Below are positions 24,423 to 36,014 of a stretch of DNA of 64,000 nucleotides, one piece after another. A program made the position numbers and the translations under genes. Where the stretch lies: the NCBI GenBank assembly GCA_900491605.1, contig UESW01004075.1, positions 95,001 to 159,000 of the forward strand. The letters run 5' to 3'. Source of the DNA: Calamus simplicifolius (lineage: Eukaryota; Streptophyta; Magnoliopsida; Arecales; Arecaceae). The notes below the pieces were generated by a model. The model was not told the origin of the DNA. It worked only from the letters and a program-made list of their open reading frames with translations, and searched no databases. Position 1 is the stretch's first letter, and the number at the start of each line of letters is the position of its first letter.

Positions 24423-27400
24423 AAACAAAAGATTGAACTCATACCTCACAGATACTACATTCATTAGGTACAAATGAGTATTGTGCTGTAGCAATGCAAA
24501 AACTTCATCAGCAAGTCCAACATATGTGCAATTCTTAACAATATCCAAGAGATCTGTATTGACAAAAGAAAACAAATATGACTGAAATAGTTTGGCAGCA
24601 CCTATCTCAGACCTGGTTGAACTAATAGAAAGTATGCTCATAACTCCCAGAATGTACATTAGAATCAATTTCACGACGAAGCTCATGGATGCTAGTCAAA
24701 TCTGAGGACTCTTTAGGGTTCCTTCTTAGTCTTACAGCATTTCTTGTAAATGAAGAAAAAAATAGATGGTGAGTATATCAAAAAAAGAAGGATAGAGTGG
24801 ATTTTGCAAAAAATGTGCCACTATTTTCATTTTACAGATTCAGACTTTTCATAAGTAAAAATAGCCTATATTTAAAATTTTTGGAAGCTTGGGCACCTAT
24901 AGCTCACCCCCTAGTGGGTATTCTTCAGTCATATGTTTAAATAGAGTTTAATGAACATAATTTTTTACCGTGGATGCACATATCTTGATGGTAAATACTC
25001 ATATCTTTTATACAAATGCACATATAAATGTACTGGTGCATATTTGTTAAATGTACAATGCACATTCCTGAGCTAGATTGTATCTAAGGGGCCAAGGACA
25101 CAACTTCATAAATTTCAAAACTGGCCACTTCTGCAGAAAGAAAAAAATAAATAAACAGAAATAAAAGTGGCTTCAATCCGAAATAGTGGAAATAAATTGT
25201 CATTTATGGAATTCCCCCCAGGAAAAAGGTAAAAAGCTGCAAGAAATTTGCATATGAAGAGGAAGAATATTCATTAAAAAGGTAATCCTCTAGCCATCAA
25301 CTGATCAAGAAACCTAGAATAAAAATGCTGTAGGACATAATTATGGAATAGCTTTAATGAGTTAGGGGCATGGTCCTAAAGTATGAACAAAGGGACTTTG
25401 TTATTTTTTCCTAAACAATATTTTCAAGTAAAATAATTGTCATTTAGAAATGTTTAACTCTTAACACATTTTAGAAAATATAATTCCAACATTAGATGTG
25501 AATTCTTATCTCATAACAGATTGTTTCCCTGATGCAGCATGATGCGATTCTTTAAAGGGATTTCTCGGAATAAAAGAATGAATAAAACAACAGCGCTGTA
25601 CTTGAGCCAGAAATCAGATTATACCTCACAGAAGCCAAGTCAGATTTCTTTTCATGCTGCAAAGCATGCCCATCTTGCCAGTATGCATGCAACCTTCCAA
25701 ACGGATCGCGTGAGTCTGTTCTAACCATTTATGTACTGGTACCTTTTGAGATTTTGTCCCTATAACATCAACTATGATAATAATTAAAAAGCAAAGACAC
25801 AGAAGGATATTCTAAACATCATAAAGTTATGATCAAGTAGCCGCAATGTATATAGATCATGCTTCTGCAGTACAAGAAAAAGAATACTGTAAGTGAGAAA
25901 TTGCAGGATGTACCAGAACTGGAGGCATTGTTTTCATCCTTTTTCACACTAGTATGACTCATCTGTGATGTATAAACTGAGGAATTTACAGCCTATAATG
26001 TACATAAAAAACCACTGTTGAGGTAGGAAGAAAACTTGCTAAAGCACAAGTTAATCACATTAAAAAATTTCCAAGGCAGAAAAGTGGCAATAAAATTTCT
26101 TTAGGCACTATATGAATATAAATGTGAAATTACCATACAAAATTTCCCTTAATGGATCATCATGACAGCATTTTGGGAGTATCATCCTCTTATGATAGTT
26201 TTCTTGGACAATATTTTTATAATTTTACCTCCTTCAGAGCAGCCTCCAACTAAAAGATGCCCGACTGCATGATAATATCCACAAAAGAAATGAACTCTGA
26301 AGAACACAAATTACTATATGAAAGAACCACCTGCCTGTAGGCTTGTTGATGCAACTTAAGAAAAATAAGTCTTGGATAGGAGGAAAACAAGTAGAAATAG
26401 AAATCCAACCCGAGAACAAAAAGAAAGGACATCTTGGGATCATAACAAGTGCCTACAAGTTCCTTTCATTATGCATTAATGAGATAATTTAAGAAGAATT
26501 GAATGAAATATGTGGCCGTCTGCATAGAACTTTGTTGGTGCTACTCAAATAACCAAACGATTAATAATGATAGGAGGGAAATTGGGGTTTCTTTTAATCT
26601 TGCTTTTTGGCTCATTTTTGCCTATGGAATGAACATAGCTTCCTACCTTAGAAGTTATCATCTTTCCTCTTTGTCTATTTTCTTTCCAAGAGTAACAGAA
26701 TTTTGGAGGGCCACTCCTTGGTTGCATGAGCTTATTCTCCACCCAATAACATAGATCTCTCTGCCCACCAATTAACCACTTGGTTTTATAGCAAGCCTCT
26801 CTTTTTCCTAGATTTTCTCTAACAAGGATCTGGCACCAATTTCTAGAGGATTGGCATCATGCTGATAACTAGTTATAAAATTATTTAATCAATTGAGCCT
26901 TCTTAGCTTTGCACTGTGCTTGTAGATGAACCCATATTTGATGGGAAAAGAGTTGGGTGATGATGATGATGGGAGGAAAAGAAGAAAGCAAAGAAAACCA
27001 TTTTCGAGAAAGGTGAAAAAGAAAAGATGTCTTCAAAGTGCCTCCAAGCAACATTGTTTCTGCATCTGTGAGATGAATTTAGCAGATGTAAGATCTATTG
27101 GTCATAGATTGGGGGGAAAATAAGAAAATCCTTTTATAAGGAGATAAGAGAGAACTAAGAAAATAACCAGATGATGACAAAAGGAGAATTCCCTTTATGC
27201 ACCAATATAAGCCCCCCCCCCCCTCTTTTTCAAAAAAACAAGAAAACAAAAGGTTTATATGCTTCAAAAATACCTCCATGCTTAAAGTCTGTCACTACCT
27301 AAATTTTGGCATGCAAGCCCTTCTACCCCTAACATAACCATCTAGCCTTTTCCCAACCATTTGTTAACTTTATGGATCCTCATTCACCAGGAGCCTCTCT

Positions 27401-30010
27401 CAACTAAAATCTCTAAATTAAAGCAAAATAAAGAATGAAAGAAGAGGATAAAGAATTACACACACAACAGAGCTCCAATTTTAAATAGGACAGTTCAAAT
27501 AAACTGCAAATCCTGGCATAACACACCCCCCCTCCCGCCCCCCTTCCACCTCTTTTCTTTTTTCTATCAAGAAAACTCCATAAAAAGTCTATTTCATCTA
27601 GTATACCATCTATCTCAAATATTTGGGCATATGTCTCAGAGCTATGCTACAATAGCACGAATCAAAATCCTTTTTTGCAGTTTGGTGGTTTCATCCTATA
27701 GTGATGAAATTCTTCAAATGCTTCTCCAGCATTATCCTAAGATCCTAACCATTCTTTTCTATCCTATTGCAGCTAATAATGAAGAAAAGGAAACAAAAGC
27801 ACCATTGGGAATTAAACCTTTCATTAGCTACATACAAATTCATCACAAAGCTCCTATGATACAAATCTGTGTCTGTGTCTGCATGTCTGTGTCTGTGCGT
27901 ATCCCAGTCAATATCTCATCCCATTTCCATGTCTGTGGTTCTTTTCATTACATCTCACCCTCACTAGCCCCACCCAGGTTATGTAGCTGGCATCCACTAG
28001 CTGATCATGGAACCTTGTTTACTGAAACATTTGAGTCAGGATTTTGAATCATACCATGAGATCCAAGGATTCAAAGACCTTGAGCTAACCACTCTAGAAA
28101 TCTACCTGTCATCCTCTATTCCTTGTGATCATATTCCTAACTATGATAATGATGTATATGATGATATTGTGCGTTTGTGAGTAATCATCCTTGCCTTCTA
28201 GAATAACTCAATAATACGTTTCTTTTGTTCTTTTCTTTCTGTCCTTTCTCATTCACAGACTGCATAAAAATGTTAACTTCTATAATAAATAAATACAGTG
28301 GGCACTATGTAATTTACTTGGGTGACTATATAGATATGATACTATATCCGTAGGATCATTAGATTATTAGTTGCTATAGGAAAAACATCATGCATATTGT
28401 TACAATATTTTGCTCATTTTATATTTCCAACAAAAAACAATGTTAACACAAATTATTAGTCTATCAACAAAAAACACTATTTTTGTTGATAGACTTCTTA
28501 GAGCATTCAAATCCTCCTTATCTTTATTCACCATGTAGCAGTTGTAACAATTATCAGAGGCCAGCCTAGATTAAAATCTGATATCCTTAACAGGCTATGT
28601 TACAGTGAAAAATAATTTAAGGGTCTTGGGTCCATCTGATTAGTTCCAAATTAGAACTACTCAACTCATCTAAGCCTTTTTCCAACTAATGGGGTCGGCT
28701 ACATGATTCTGCTTCCTCCACTCTGCTTTATTCAGGACTAAGTCTAGTAGATTCATGTTTTAGGAGATCTGATGGAGTTTTATGCTGGCTGTCAGCTACT
28801 TAACGTAATCCTCCTTTACCTGAGCTTGGGACTGGCCTTGGCGGAGTTTGACCAAATTAGATCTACAACCAAAATTTATTTCCTGATAGTTGAGATCTTC
28901 AAATTGTGATCTCAACTCTCCTATGGTGTAGTTTGACCCATTTGAGAGAGACAATATTGCACTCCTAAAAAATTTAAAATTCTGTCAATCTAAGACTATA
29001 GGGCGATACCCTTTTGTAGCAACTAGAATAACCCACGCATGATTAGGGTTGGTTGATTAGGGGCTAATCCAAAACCAAACCAATCCTGATTGTTTTCCAA
29101 TTATTGACTGAACCAATCAATATTGGAAATAAAACAAACCAACTCAACGAAGATTAAGTTGACTCAGGTTAACTGGGAAAATCTAAAAACAAAGATTAAA
29201 TTTCAGCATAATGTTTTATTAAGTATATTTTAAGGAAAAGTGAACAATACAGAACAAATAATCTAACAATGTAAATCTAACAATCTATTGGCATCATACA
29301 GTAACAAAACTCAAAAATAATAAATAAATGTTGGCAATAACGCTACAAAAATGAAAAAAATGAATGCAACAAAACAAAAGAAATCATATTTATGAATCTA
29401 AAATGGCATGGATAGAAAGTAAAATATATTACTGGATGATATATGTTATATTTTAAAATTTATACATAATATATTATATATAAATTGATTCAGCGTGGGT
29501 TGGATCAGGTTATCCAACCCCTTGACCTCGAACCAAACCAATCCAGTCAGGTGCCTCCAAATGAGAATCAAACTGAACCAATTTATATAAACTTGAACCA
29601 AACCAACCCCATTAGGTCAACCCATTAAGGTTGATTTGGTTCAATTCTCAGGCTGACCGACAATCTTACACACTCCACTAGAACCAATGGTAAGATGGTT
29701 AATCAAGACCATCAAATTTCCAGGCCAAGCGCACAAGCCTTCAATGCTCCAAAGCACTGCGTAAAGTATAGGACCATAAAATAGAGGCTGGAAACTTCCA
29801 ATTGTTGCAACCATCAGACTATGGTTGAACAACTGCCAGTGTCAAGAGTACATTCATAGTAGGGGCCCAAGCTAAGCAAGTAAAAAGAAATGACAAATAA
29901 CCATTATCCGTCTCCTTTGTTTCCATCTATCAAGCCATACAAAATTTATCAGTAGAAACCAATAAAGTGGTTACTATACAATAAAGGACAAAGTTCCCAA
30001 AAGAAGAGGA

Positions 30011-30047
<37 letters not shown>

Positions 30048-32526
30048 GAGTTATATGTGAAAGTTTACTGAATTACCTGAGTTTGGAATGTCCTTGATGT
30101 GTTAGAGTTCATCAACTTAGTCTCAACAGCGGTCTGTATAGTCTCAATAAGACTCTCCTGGTTCAAAAGGCTTACCTGCAACAGGAATATGCAACTGATC
30201 CGAACATTGTTGGACTAATAAAAGAGTCTATACACAAAAAGCAAGCAATTATGGAAAGAAAAAAAATTACTAAGTACACCTGCTTCCTACAAACATGTGA
30301 GAGTGATAATTTCTCTCCATTTCATTTTCCTAGAGATTGTTTTCACAAAAACAGATTTGAAACATCATACCTCTCTTTTTGTCGGATGTATATTGACATC
30401 TACATGCTCAGATGGGATTTTGATTGACATATAAATGAAAGGTTTTGATGCTTTTGGCAAAATTGCAGAATAAACAACTTCAATGGCTCTTTTCAATGCC
30501 GTGCATTCCACCAGCCTGTCTGAAAGAGAGTATTTCAGATTATGTACCCTGAAGCATATCTATAGGTAGCTATAGGTTGTCATCTCAAGTTTCAAAGTAA
30601 ATATTTTCCTAACCTCTATTCCCTTAGACAACATTAAAATTTGAATACCAATATGTACTAATGTTTACATACCATTAATGAAAAGTACCATCGTTGTTTT
30701 CTTTGCTATGTAATTTGCATTGGAAATAAAACCATCCATCTTGAAGGTTGATCGAGCAGGATTGTCATCTGAAGTAGTTATTTCCATCAGATCACGAGCC
30801 ACAGAAATGCCATACACAGTTCTGATAGCATCCAGCCTTGAACATGCAGCAACTGTGTGAACGTCTGCTCTATTTGCACCATGCTAGTTCATATAAAAAA
30901 ACTAGATATTAACATTTCATGTACAGCAAATGAAATACAAAAATCCTATTTGCCTTTACATTTCACTGAAGCATGAAGTGTTGAGTCACCTTTCTGCAAG
31001 AAAAGCTCACACTAATGTTATGGATTGCAAACCGACTAATCAAGTCTGTAATCTTTGGGTAATCATCATTGGAGTTCTGCAATGTCTTTCTACGAGCAAT
31101 CATATTGTAAAATAGATTCTCAACCTGAAAATAAGTAAACCTAGATAATTAAGAAAAAAATCCAATTCAATGACATAGATAGCACACAAAATTACACAAG
31201 AAATTGATGAGAAACTAGTAAAGCATGGAATCATACAAAAACATTGCAGGAGGCCCTACCATTATTTGAGTACCTCTAACAGCAGCACAGGGCCTGGGTT
31301 CATGCTCCATCACTCCATCTCTATAAGAAACCCTGAAAATGGGCATTAAAAAAAAAACATTGAATATAGAACTGTACAACAGTGAGGGAAAGAACTTCTT
31401 AGTGGCATACACCTGTAACCATGCAGTTGACCTTCAGTTATAGTTGTCACAGTGACATGACCAACATATGTCATGCTGGCCAAAGCCTCCCCTCTAAAAC
31501 CCATTGATTTAATTGTCTGTAGGTCCTCATATGTAGATAACTTTGATGTAGTGTGTCTTTCACATAGAATTGGCAGATCTTCATGCTGTTACCACAATAA
31601 GTCCATGCCATTACTAGTATGTAAATGTAAGAGACAAGAATTACTGAGAATTACTAGATCACAATTGTCAACTGTAACTGCAACACTTGAAATATCACAA
31701 ATCTATAATACAATTCACAAAAAGATGTGAGCATTGTACCAACACTAATTCAAGTATAATGTCCCAAAACGCTTATCCTATCTATTGACCTTATAAAGCC
31801 TTTGTCATTTTCTAACAAATCCAAAACTCCTGGCAACCTGAATCATCAGTCCCAGAGGGCGATCATCCTCCATCAGTTCAATGTAAGCCTTCTTAAGCTC
31901 AATGAAAGCCTTCCTACATCCTCCTGTTCCCAAGCTTTCCCCTATCTACTGTTTTCCAATACTTCTAACAGTGAAATGTCATTGAGAGGCAGCCAGATAA
32001 AGAAACCCTAGCTCAAATAGTGCGTGAAAATAATTTAAAATCCATTTCGACGAATCCACACAATCAACCACGCTTGGCTTCTACTTCTTGAACCAAGAAA
32101 AAGGGGTTACTATAAAAACCCTATATAAGTGAAAAAGAATCAAGCTTTGAGAAAAAAGCATCAACTTTTGAATCATTTTTAAGGATCGAATGCATTCTTC
32201 CCACGCATTAATCAAAAGGAAGGAGCTCGAAAGCAGCGCAAGGGTATCGACGGGGGCAATGGAAGAACCAGGGTATACCTGGATGCCGTGGCCGTTATCC
32301 GAGACCTGGATGAGCTTGAGGCCGCCGTCCTTGACGACGACGGAGATGGAGGTGGCCCCGGCGTCGAGGCTGTTCTCCACCAGCTCCTTCACCGCCGAGG
32401 CCGGCCGCTGAATCACCTCCCCGCCGCGATCCGGTTCACCACCGCCTCGTCCAGCCGCCGTATCCTCGGCGGCTCCGCCCTCAGTGCGGCGGCGTCAGTC
32501 GCCCGCTCGGGCTCGTCAATCTCCAT
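17937..32526 (-). CDS. MLH1: DNA mismatch repair protein MLH1, 16 coding exons
   Basis: Exons in order: 32526-32279, 31585-31413, 31332-31260, 31124-30990, 30883-30673, 30519-30371, 30175-30077, 25992-25914, 25759-25625, 24742-24645, 24553-24445, 22115-21950, 20387-20226, 20100-19923, 18877-18721, 17981-17937. All introns are GT-AG and phases join, giving about 739 codons (Arabidopsis MLH1 has 737). The N-terminal GHKL ATPase shows ENSLDAGAT (51-59, after the catalytic-type Glu48), DNGHGI (77-82) and GFRGEAL (112-118). The C-terminal dimerisation region ends in the invariant FERC followed by TAG. Family knowledge: MLH1 pairs with PMS1 or MLH3 in nuclear mismatch repair and meiotic crossover. 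Three short homopolymers are one base too short (32419-32422, 25728-25730, 18727-18729) and break the frame as written. The full length and preserved motifs argue for an intact gene with consensus errors. Confidence 0.96.
20461..20627. mobile_element. MITE-like element with 15-bp perfect terminal inverted repeats
   Basis: The ends are TATACTTTTGGTCCT and AGGACCAAAAGTATA, exact inverse complements. The 167-bp interior continues with ctcaaactttcactcaaaat, a common type of plant non-autonomous repeat. It lies in MLH1 intron 12. A truncated inverted relative occurs at 21238-21353. Confidence 0.7.
20712..21137. repeat. Inverted copy of the MLH1 3' flank inside MLH1 intron 12
   Basis: This segment is the reverse complement of 17235-17665. 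It sits between two oppositely oriented copies of the MITE-like repeat. A pre-mRNA of MLH1 that reads past its poly(A) site would contain both arms, about 3 kb apart. Confidence 0.85.
21238..21353. mobile_element. Truncated inverted copy of the 20461-20627 MITE-like element
   Basis: The reverse complement reads tacttttggacctcaaactttcactc and continues along the element at 20461 with scattered mismatches (shared ttgttacag and taagaatRttgcattcc). It lacks the opposite terminus. Confidence 0.7.
21379..21600. mobile_element. SINE-like dispersed repeat, copy 1
   Basis: It contains aactcatctaagcctttttc followed by ggggtcRgctacatgaWtctgcttcc. The same text recurs at 28653 and resembles the conserved part of plant tRNA-derived SINEs of the Au type. 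An A-rich tract follows at about 21632-21648. The family name is from memory of the core motif only. Confidence 0.5.
22775..22930. repeat. Compound (TATG/CACA/TACA)n microsatellite in MLH1 intron 11
   Basis: Alternating purine-pyrimidine runs of acatatgcatgcacacac and tatgtatgtatg type cover about 155 bases. The open frames here on both strands are products of the repeat. Confidence 0.85.
24202..24419. repeat. (TATG)n-(TA)n-(GA)n compound microsatellite next to the MLH1 exon 11 donor
   Basis: About 218 bases of tatg, then ta, then ga repeats. Its right edge is only about 25 bases from the exon 11 splice donor at 24444. On the transcribed strand it begins as a CU-rich tract just inside intron 11. 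Confidence 0.95.
28653..28835. mobile_element. SINE-like dispersed repeat, copy 2
   Basis: It shares aactcatctaagcctttttc and ggggtcggctacatgattct with copy 1. It then continues through gttttatgctggctgtcagc to acctgagcttgggactggc, an ending typical of this plant repeat. It lies in MLH1 intron 7, a 4.1-kb intron. A third partial copy is at 2189-2251. Confidence 0.5.
30014..30046. repeat. 33-base poly(G) run in MLH1 intron 7
   Basis: An uninterrupted run of 33 G (C on the coding strand) preceded by a short GGA-rich tract. It begins 30 bases inside the intron from the exon 7 donor. Such a run could form G-quadruplexes and is difficult to sequence, so its length is unreliable. Confidence 0.95.
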
Positions 32527-32776
32527 GGCGAGCGACCAAAGCGAGCGAGAAGAGATAGAGAGAGAGAGAGGCGCAGGTTTTGGAGGGAGAACAGGAAGCG
32601 AGGGTTTCAGGGACCCAGAGGCCGCGTGCCGTTCATGCGGGCAGACCGCACGAACCCACGCGAAGTCGGCAGAGGGGACAGACTTTACGTTTCACTTCTG
32701 CAATTGAAATACCGACTTCGTGTGCGTTCATACCACGGATCTGGTTAGAGCCAGCATAACTGAGATCAGCTTATGT
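32527..32776 (-). promoter_or_regulatory. GC-rich MLH1 5' region
   Basis: GC- and CpG-rich sequence immediately upstream of the MLH1 start codon, including a (GA)n tract at about 32553-32571 that is probably in the 5' UTR. The GC-rich zone also covers coding exon 1. No TATA box was seen. A foldback repeat begins directly beyond this stretch, so the proximal promoter is short. Confidence 0.5.
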
Positions 32777-33679
32777 AAAAGTCTTTGTACATCAGTATAG
32801 CAAGTTCTATATAAACTGTATCATCTTTTTTATTAATCCATATACTTATGATACCTATTAAAAAATATTAAGATAGCTTTATAATATTTCTAGAGAAAAA
32901 ATTATGAGTTTTAAGATTACGATACTATAGTTATAAAATTAAGACACCCGTTCAGAAAGCAAAAAAAAAAAAAAATTACGACACCCTAGTTTTAAACTTA
33001 CGACATCGTAGTTATAAAATTAAACACCGGTTCAAAAAGCAAAAAAAATTTATGGCATCCCAGTTGTAAAGTTACAACACTATAGTTATAAAATTATGAC
33101 ACCACTCAGAAAACGTGTCTGTACACATATTCCAAAAAAAAAGTGGTCTGACGTGCATTAATACCCATTCAGCTTTTTTTAAAATTTATGTACATACATG
33201 TTTTCTGAGTGGATGCCGTAATTTTATAACTACGGTGTCGTAAATTTACAACTGGGATGTCGTAATTTTTTTTGACTTTCCTAATTGTGTCTTAATTTTA
33301 TAACTACGGTGTCGTAAGTTTAAAACTGGGGTGTCATCTTAAATTTTGACGTGACACACATTAATACCCGTTCAACTTTTTTTTTTAGAAATTTGTGTAC
33401 AAACATATTTTCTAAAGGGGTGTCGTAATTTTATAACTACGATGTCGTAAGTTTACAACTAGGGTATCGTGAATTTTTTTTGCTTTCTGAACGGGTGTCT
33501 TAATTTTATAACTACGATGTCATAAGCTTAAAACTGGGGTGTCGTAAATTTTTTTCTCGGGATGTCGTAAAGGTGTCTTAACATTTTTTAATGGGTGTCA
33601 TAAGCATGTGGACCAATAAGAAGGGGCAGTGCAGCCCGCATAGGACTTGTTGCACCGGATGTGGTGTACAAAGCCTTTT
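32777..33679. mobile_element. 903-bp foldback (long inverted-repeat) element made of repeated modules
   Basis: Termini AAAAGTCTTTGTAC and, inverted, AAAAGGCTTTGTAC match. Both arms carry the module agttataaaattaagacaccc, gttcagaaagcaaaaaaaa and ttacgacaccc. The module faces right at about 32926, 33012 and 33081, and left at about 33210, 33290, 33425 and 33500. The right arm has an extra duplicated module of about 200 bases. There is no coding capacity and no clear target-site duplication. It behaves like a foldback or MITE-type element close to the MLH1 promoter. Confidence 0.75.
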
Positions 33680-33761
33680 CCTTCACTTGGATTCACAACC
33701 AAATCATGCAAATTTATTTTTTAAGATTTTAATATTATGAAAAATTATGATTTTAAATTAA

Positions 33762-34401
33762 TGTGGCTGATCAAGCCACGTTAGGACTAACGGATCAATT
33801 AGCTGACGGAGCCTTGGCCTTGGGCTCCCGAGTCCCCTCGGCCTCGGACTCCTAGGTCCCCATCGGCCTTGGTGCGCCTCGGTGCCTACAACCACTGCGT
33901 GGCCCACCAACCACTTGCGACCACACGTGGCCACCACCAGTTACGGTGCATGCCTGATGTGACCAAGCCCACCTACCATCTGTGGTGCCGCGCTTGTCAG
34001 GGAGCTGGCAGGCAGGGCTACCCTTGACAAACTCAGAGGTAGTTGTGACCTGTCCCTGTCAGCCTTGCCGCCTGTCTTTCGCTAGACAATGACGTCTCGG
34101 ATTTAACAACCTTCCAAAAAGAGGTAAGAGGGACCTTCGATCAGGTATAAAAGCCTTCACTCATAACGAAAGGAGGGATATGAACTCCAAGTAATTCGAC
34201 TAAATCTTTTAGTTCATTATTCATTATTGTTTCCCAAGTCACTCATTTGAGTGTCAGAGGGTCCCTATCGGAGCCCCCAGGGACTTTCTTGCAGGATTTC
34301 CGTCTGAGGAGGAGACGTCAGGAGATTCCTAAACTTGTGCTCACCGTCCTCCGGATCCTCTCCATTACCCGGCATTCGAGGAATGTGATTTGGCGGCAAC
34401 A
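33762..34401 (+). repeat. 5' LTR of element 1
   Basis: 640 bases, paired with 41676-42283. It holds a TATAAAA box at 34146-34152 preceded by gatcagg and followed by a likely transcription start. Compared with the 3' LTR it has about 25 additional bases after gtgtcagagg. A primer-binding site just after it was not identified with confidence. Confidence 0.9.
34146..34152 (+). promoter_or_regulatory. TATA box of the 5' LTR
   Basis: TATAAAA in the context caggTATAAAAgcc. It is conserved at 42051-42057 in the 3' LTR. Confidence 0.6.
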
Positions 34402-34899
34402 GATTGCCGTGCCAGATAAGGGGGAGGCCGAGGAGATAGGAAGCTTCAAAGCAGCCAGCTACAGACCTCCACTCCCATGATAGAGCATAAAGATGGTGGT
34501 GACACGCGCTCGAGAGATTTCCACCAGTCACATTGGGTGGCATCGTTAAGAGCCTGAACAGCAGGAGACTGGTCTCCTTGCTCCTTAGGCCAACTTCCCA
34601 GCTCCATCTTCGCTACCACCTCAGGATGATCGAATTGCCGCTCTTGCCTTGCAAGTCCAGTCACTTGTAGCGGCAGTTCATCAGCTACAACAACAACTGG
34701 TGGCCGTGCAGCAACGCCCAGGGCCGCCCCCACTAGGTGCGGGGGCTGACTAGCCTAGTCAACAATCAACTCGCGGAGATCCCCCAGAGGGAGGCTCACC
34801 GTCGTCATGCCTCGCCCTAGCACCACCGCCGAGAGGCCTTGGTCTCCCTCCCGCTACTCTGACGATTCCCACAAATGACGGCCCGGGAGGGAGACCGAG

Positions 34900-35940
34900 C
34901 AGGGGCATCGTCATCGGCACCGCCCCTCCCCATCCTCAAGATCTTCAAGGGAGGGGTCCTTCGATGGCCGGATCGCTCGCCGGGCCGAGCGACGGCTGGA
35001 TGAGTACAACCAGCAGTTGAAGGAGCTTAGCCGCAAAATTACCAATCAGCTGAAGGTGGACTATGTAGCCACCCTCCGCTGTCCCGCCGTATCATGGAGG
35101 AACCGATCTTGACCTAGTTCTGCCTCCCTCAGTTGGACCCCTTACGATGGTACCACTGACCCATTGGACCATCTGGAGAGCTACAAGGTCTTCATGCAAG
35201 TCCAAGGAGCGATCGACTCTCTCCTCTTCATCGCCTTCCCAACCACTCTTCAGAAGGCTGCGCGTGCATGGTACTCTTGTCTACTGCCATGCAGCATCAA
35301 TTCCTTCAGGCAGTTGGAGAGGGCCTTCCTGGCGCACTTCGATGCATGCTGAAAGATTCTGCGGGTGGTCGACAGCCTATTCACCATCCGGCAAAAGAGT
35401 GGTGAATCACTGAGAGACTTTGTGGCTCAGTTCAAGGAAGCCGCACTCGAAGTCTACAATCTCGACGACTTCGTGGCCACCCTGACCTTGAAGCGAGGGC
35501 TCTGTACTTCTCTCTTTGCTTACTCCCTCGACAAGAAACCCCCTAATTCCTATGCCAAGTTGCTAAGCTGAGTGCAAAAGTATATCCGCGCCGACAAAGC
35601 TGACTCCACTCGGCGCGAGATGGACAAAGGTCCCAGCAAAAAGGAAGCCTGTTCGAAACCTGACAAACCTCGTTCCAGGAGACCTAAGCCCCCCCGACGA
35701 CCAGACAACCGACCTGGACCCTCGCCCCCAGAGAGGGGCCCTTTACCCCCTGCTTGCCCCAATATCCCACATCTTGATGGAAATCGAGGGCGAGTCGTAT
35801 CTTCAGCGTCCTGTTCCCTTGAAGCTAGGAGTCCTCCGCAACAAAAACCTCTACTGCCGCTTCCACCGGGATCACGGCCATGACACAGAGGATTGCTGCT
35901 AGCTGAAGAAAGCAATCGAGGACCTCATCTAGCGGGGCTA
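34900..35940 (+). pseudogene. Retrotransposon gag (element 1), broken
   Basis: The frame encodes a gag-type domain with a WY-containing core (KAARAWYSCL) and QKSGESLRDFVAQFKEAA at about 35395-35450, then a basic proline-rich linker. It ends in a CX-type knuckle, CRFHRDHGHDTEDC, at about 35856-35897, which is typical of Tat-lineage gag. In-frame stops occur as TGA or TAG where arginine or glutamine codons are expected, for example after FDAC (35350) and after the knuckle (35898). It cannot make intact gag. Confidence 0.85.
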
Positions 35941-36014
35941 CCTCGATAAATTCATCCAGAGGGGGAACCTGGCTGTACCAGGTCCATCGGTGCCCTTGCC
36001 TACCCAGGTCGGTA

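Noticed and set aside
24096..24686. Open frames of 86-162 codons rich in Y, I, C and M or H and T
   Set aside because: They are translations of the (TATG)n(TA)n(GA)n microsatellite. Only the part over MLH1 exon 11 is coding.
27631..28047. 138-codon plus-strand frame
   Set aside because: It lies in MLH1 intron 7, contains a tgtctgtg repeat, and matches no family I know.
29030..29660. Possible MITE with accaaaccaacc-type sequence at both ends
   Set aside because: The similar text is low-complexity and partly direct rather than inverted, and no target duplication is visible.
32288..32707. 139-codon plus-strand frame over MLH1 exon 1
   Set aside because: It is the antisense shadow of the GC-rich exon 1 and 5' region.
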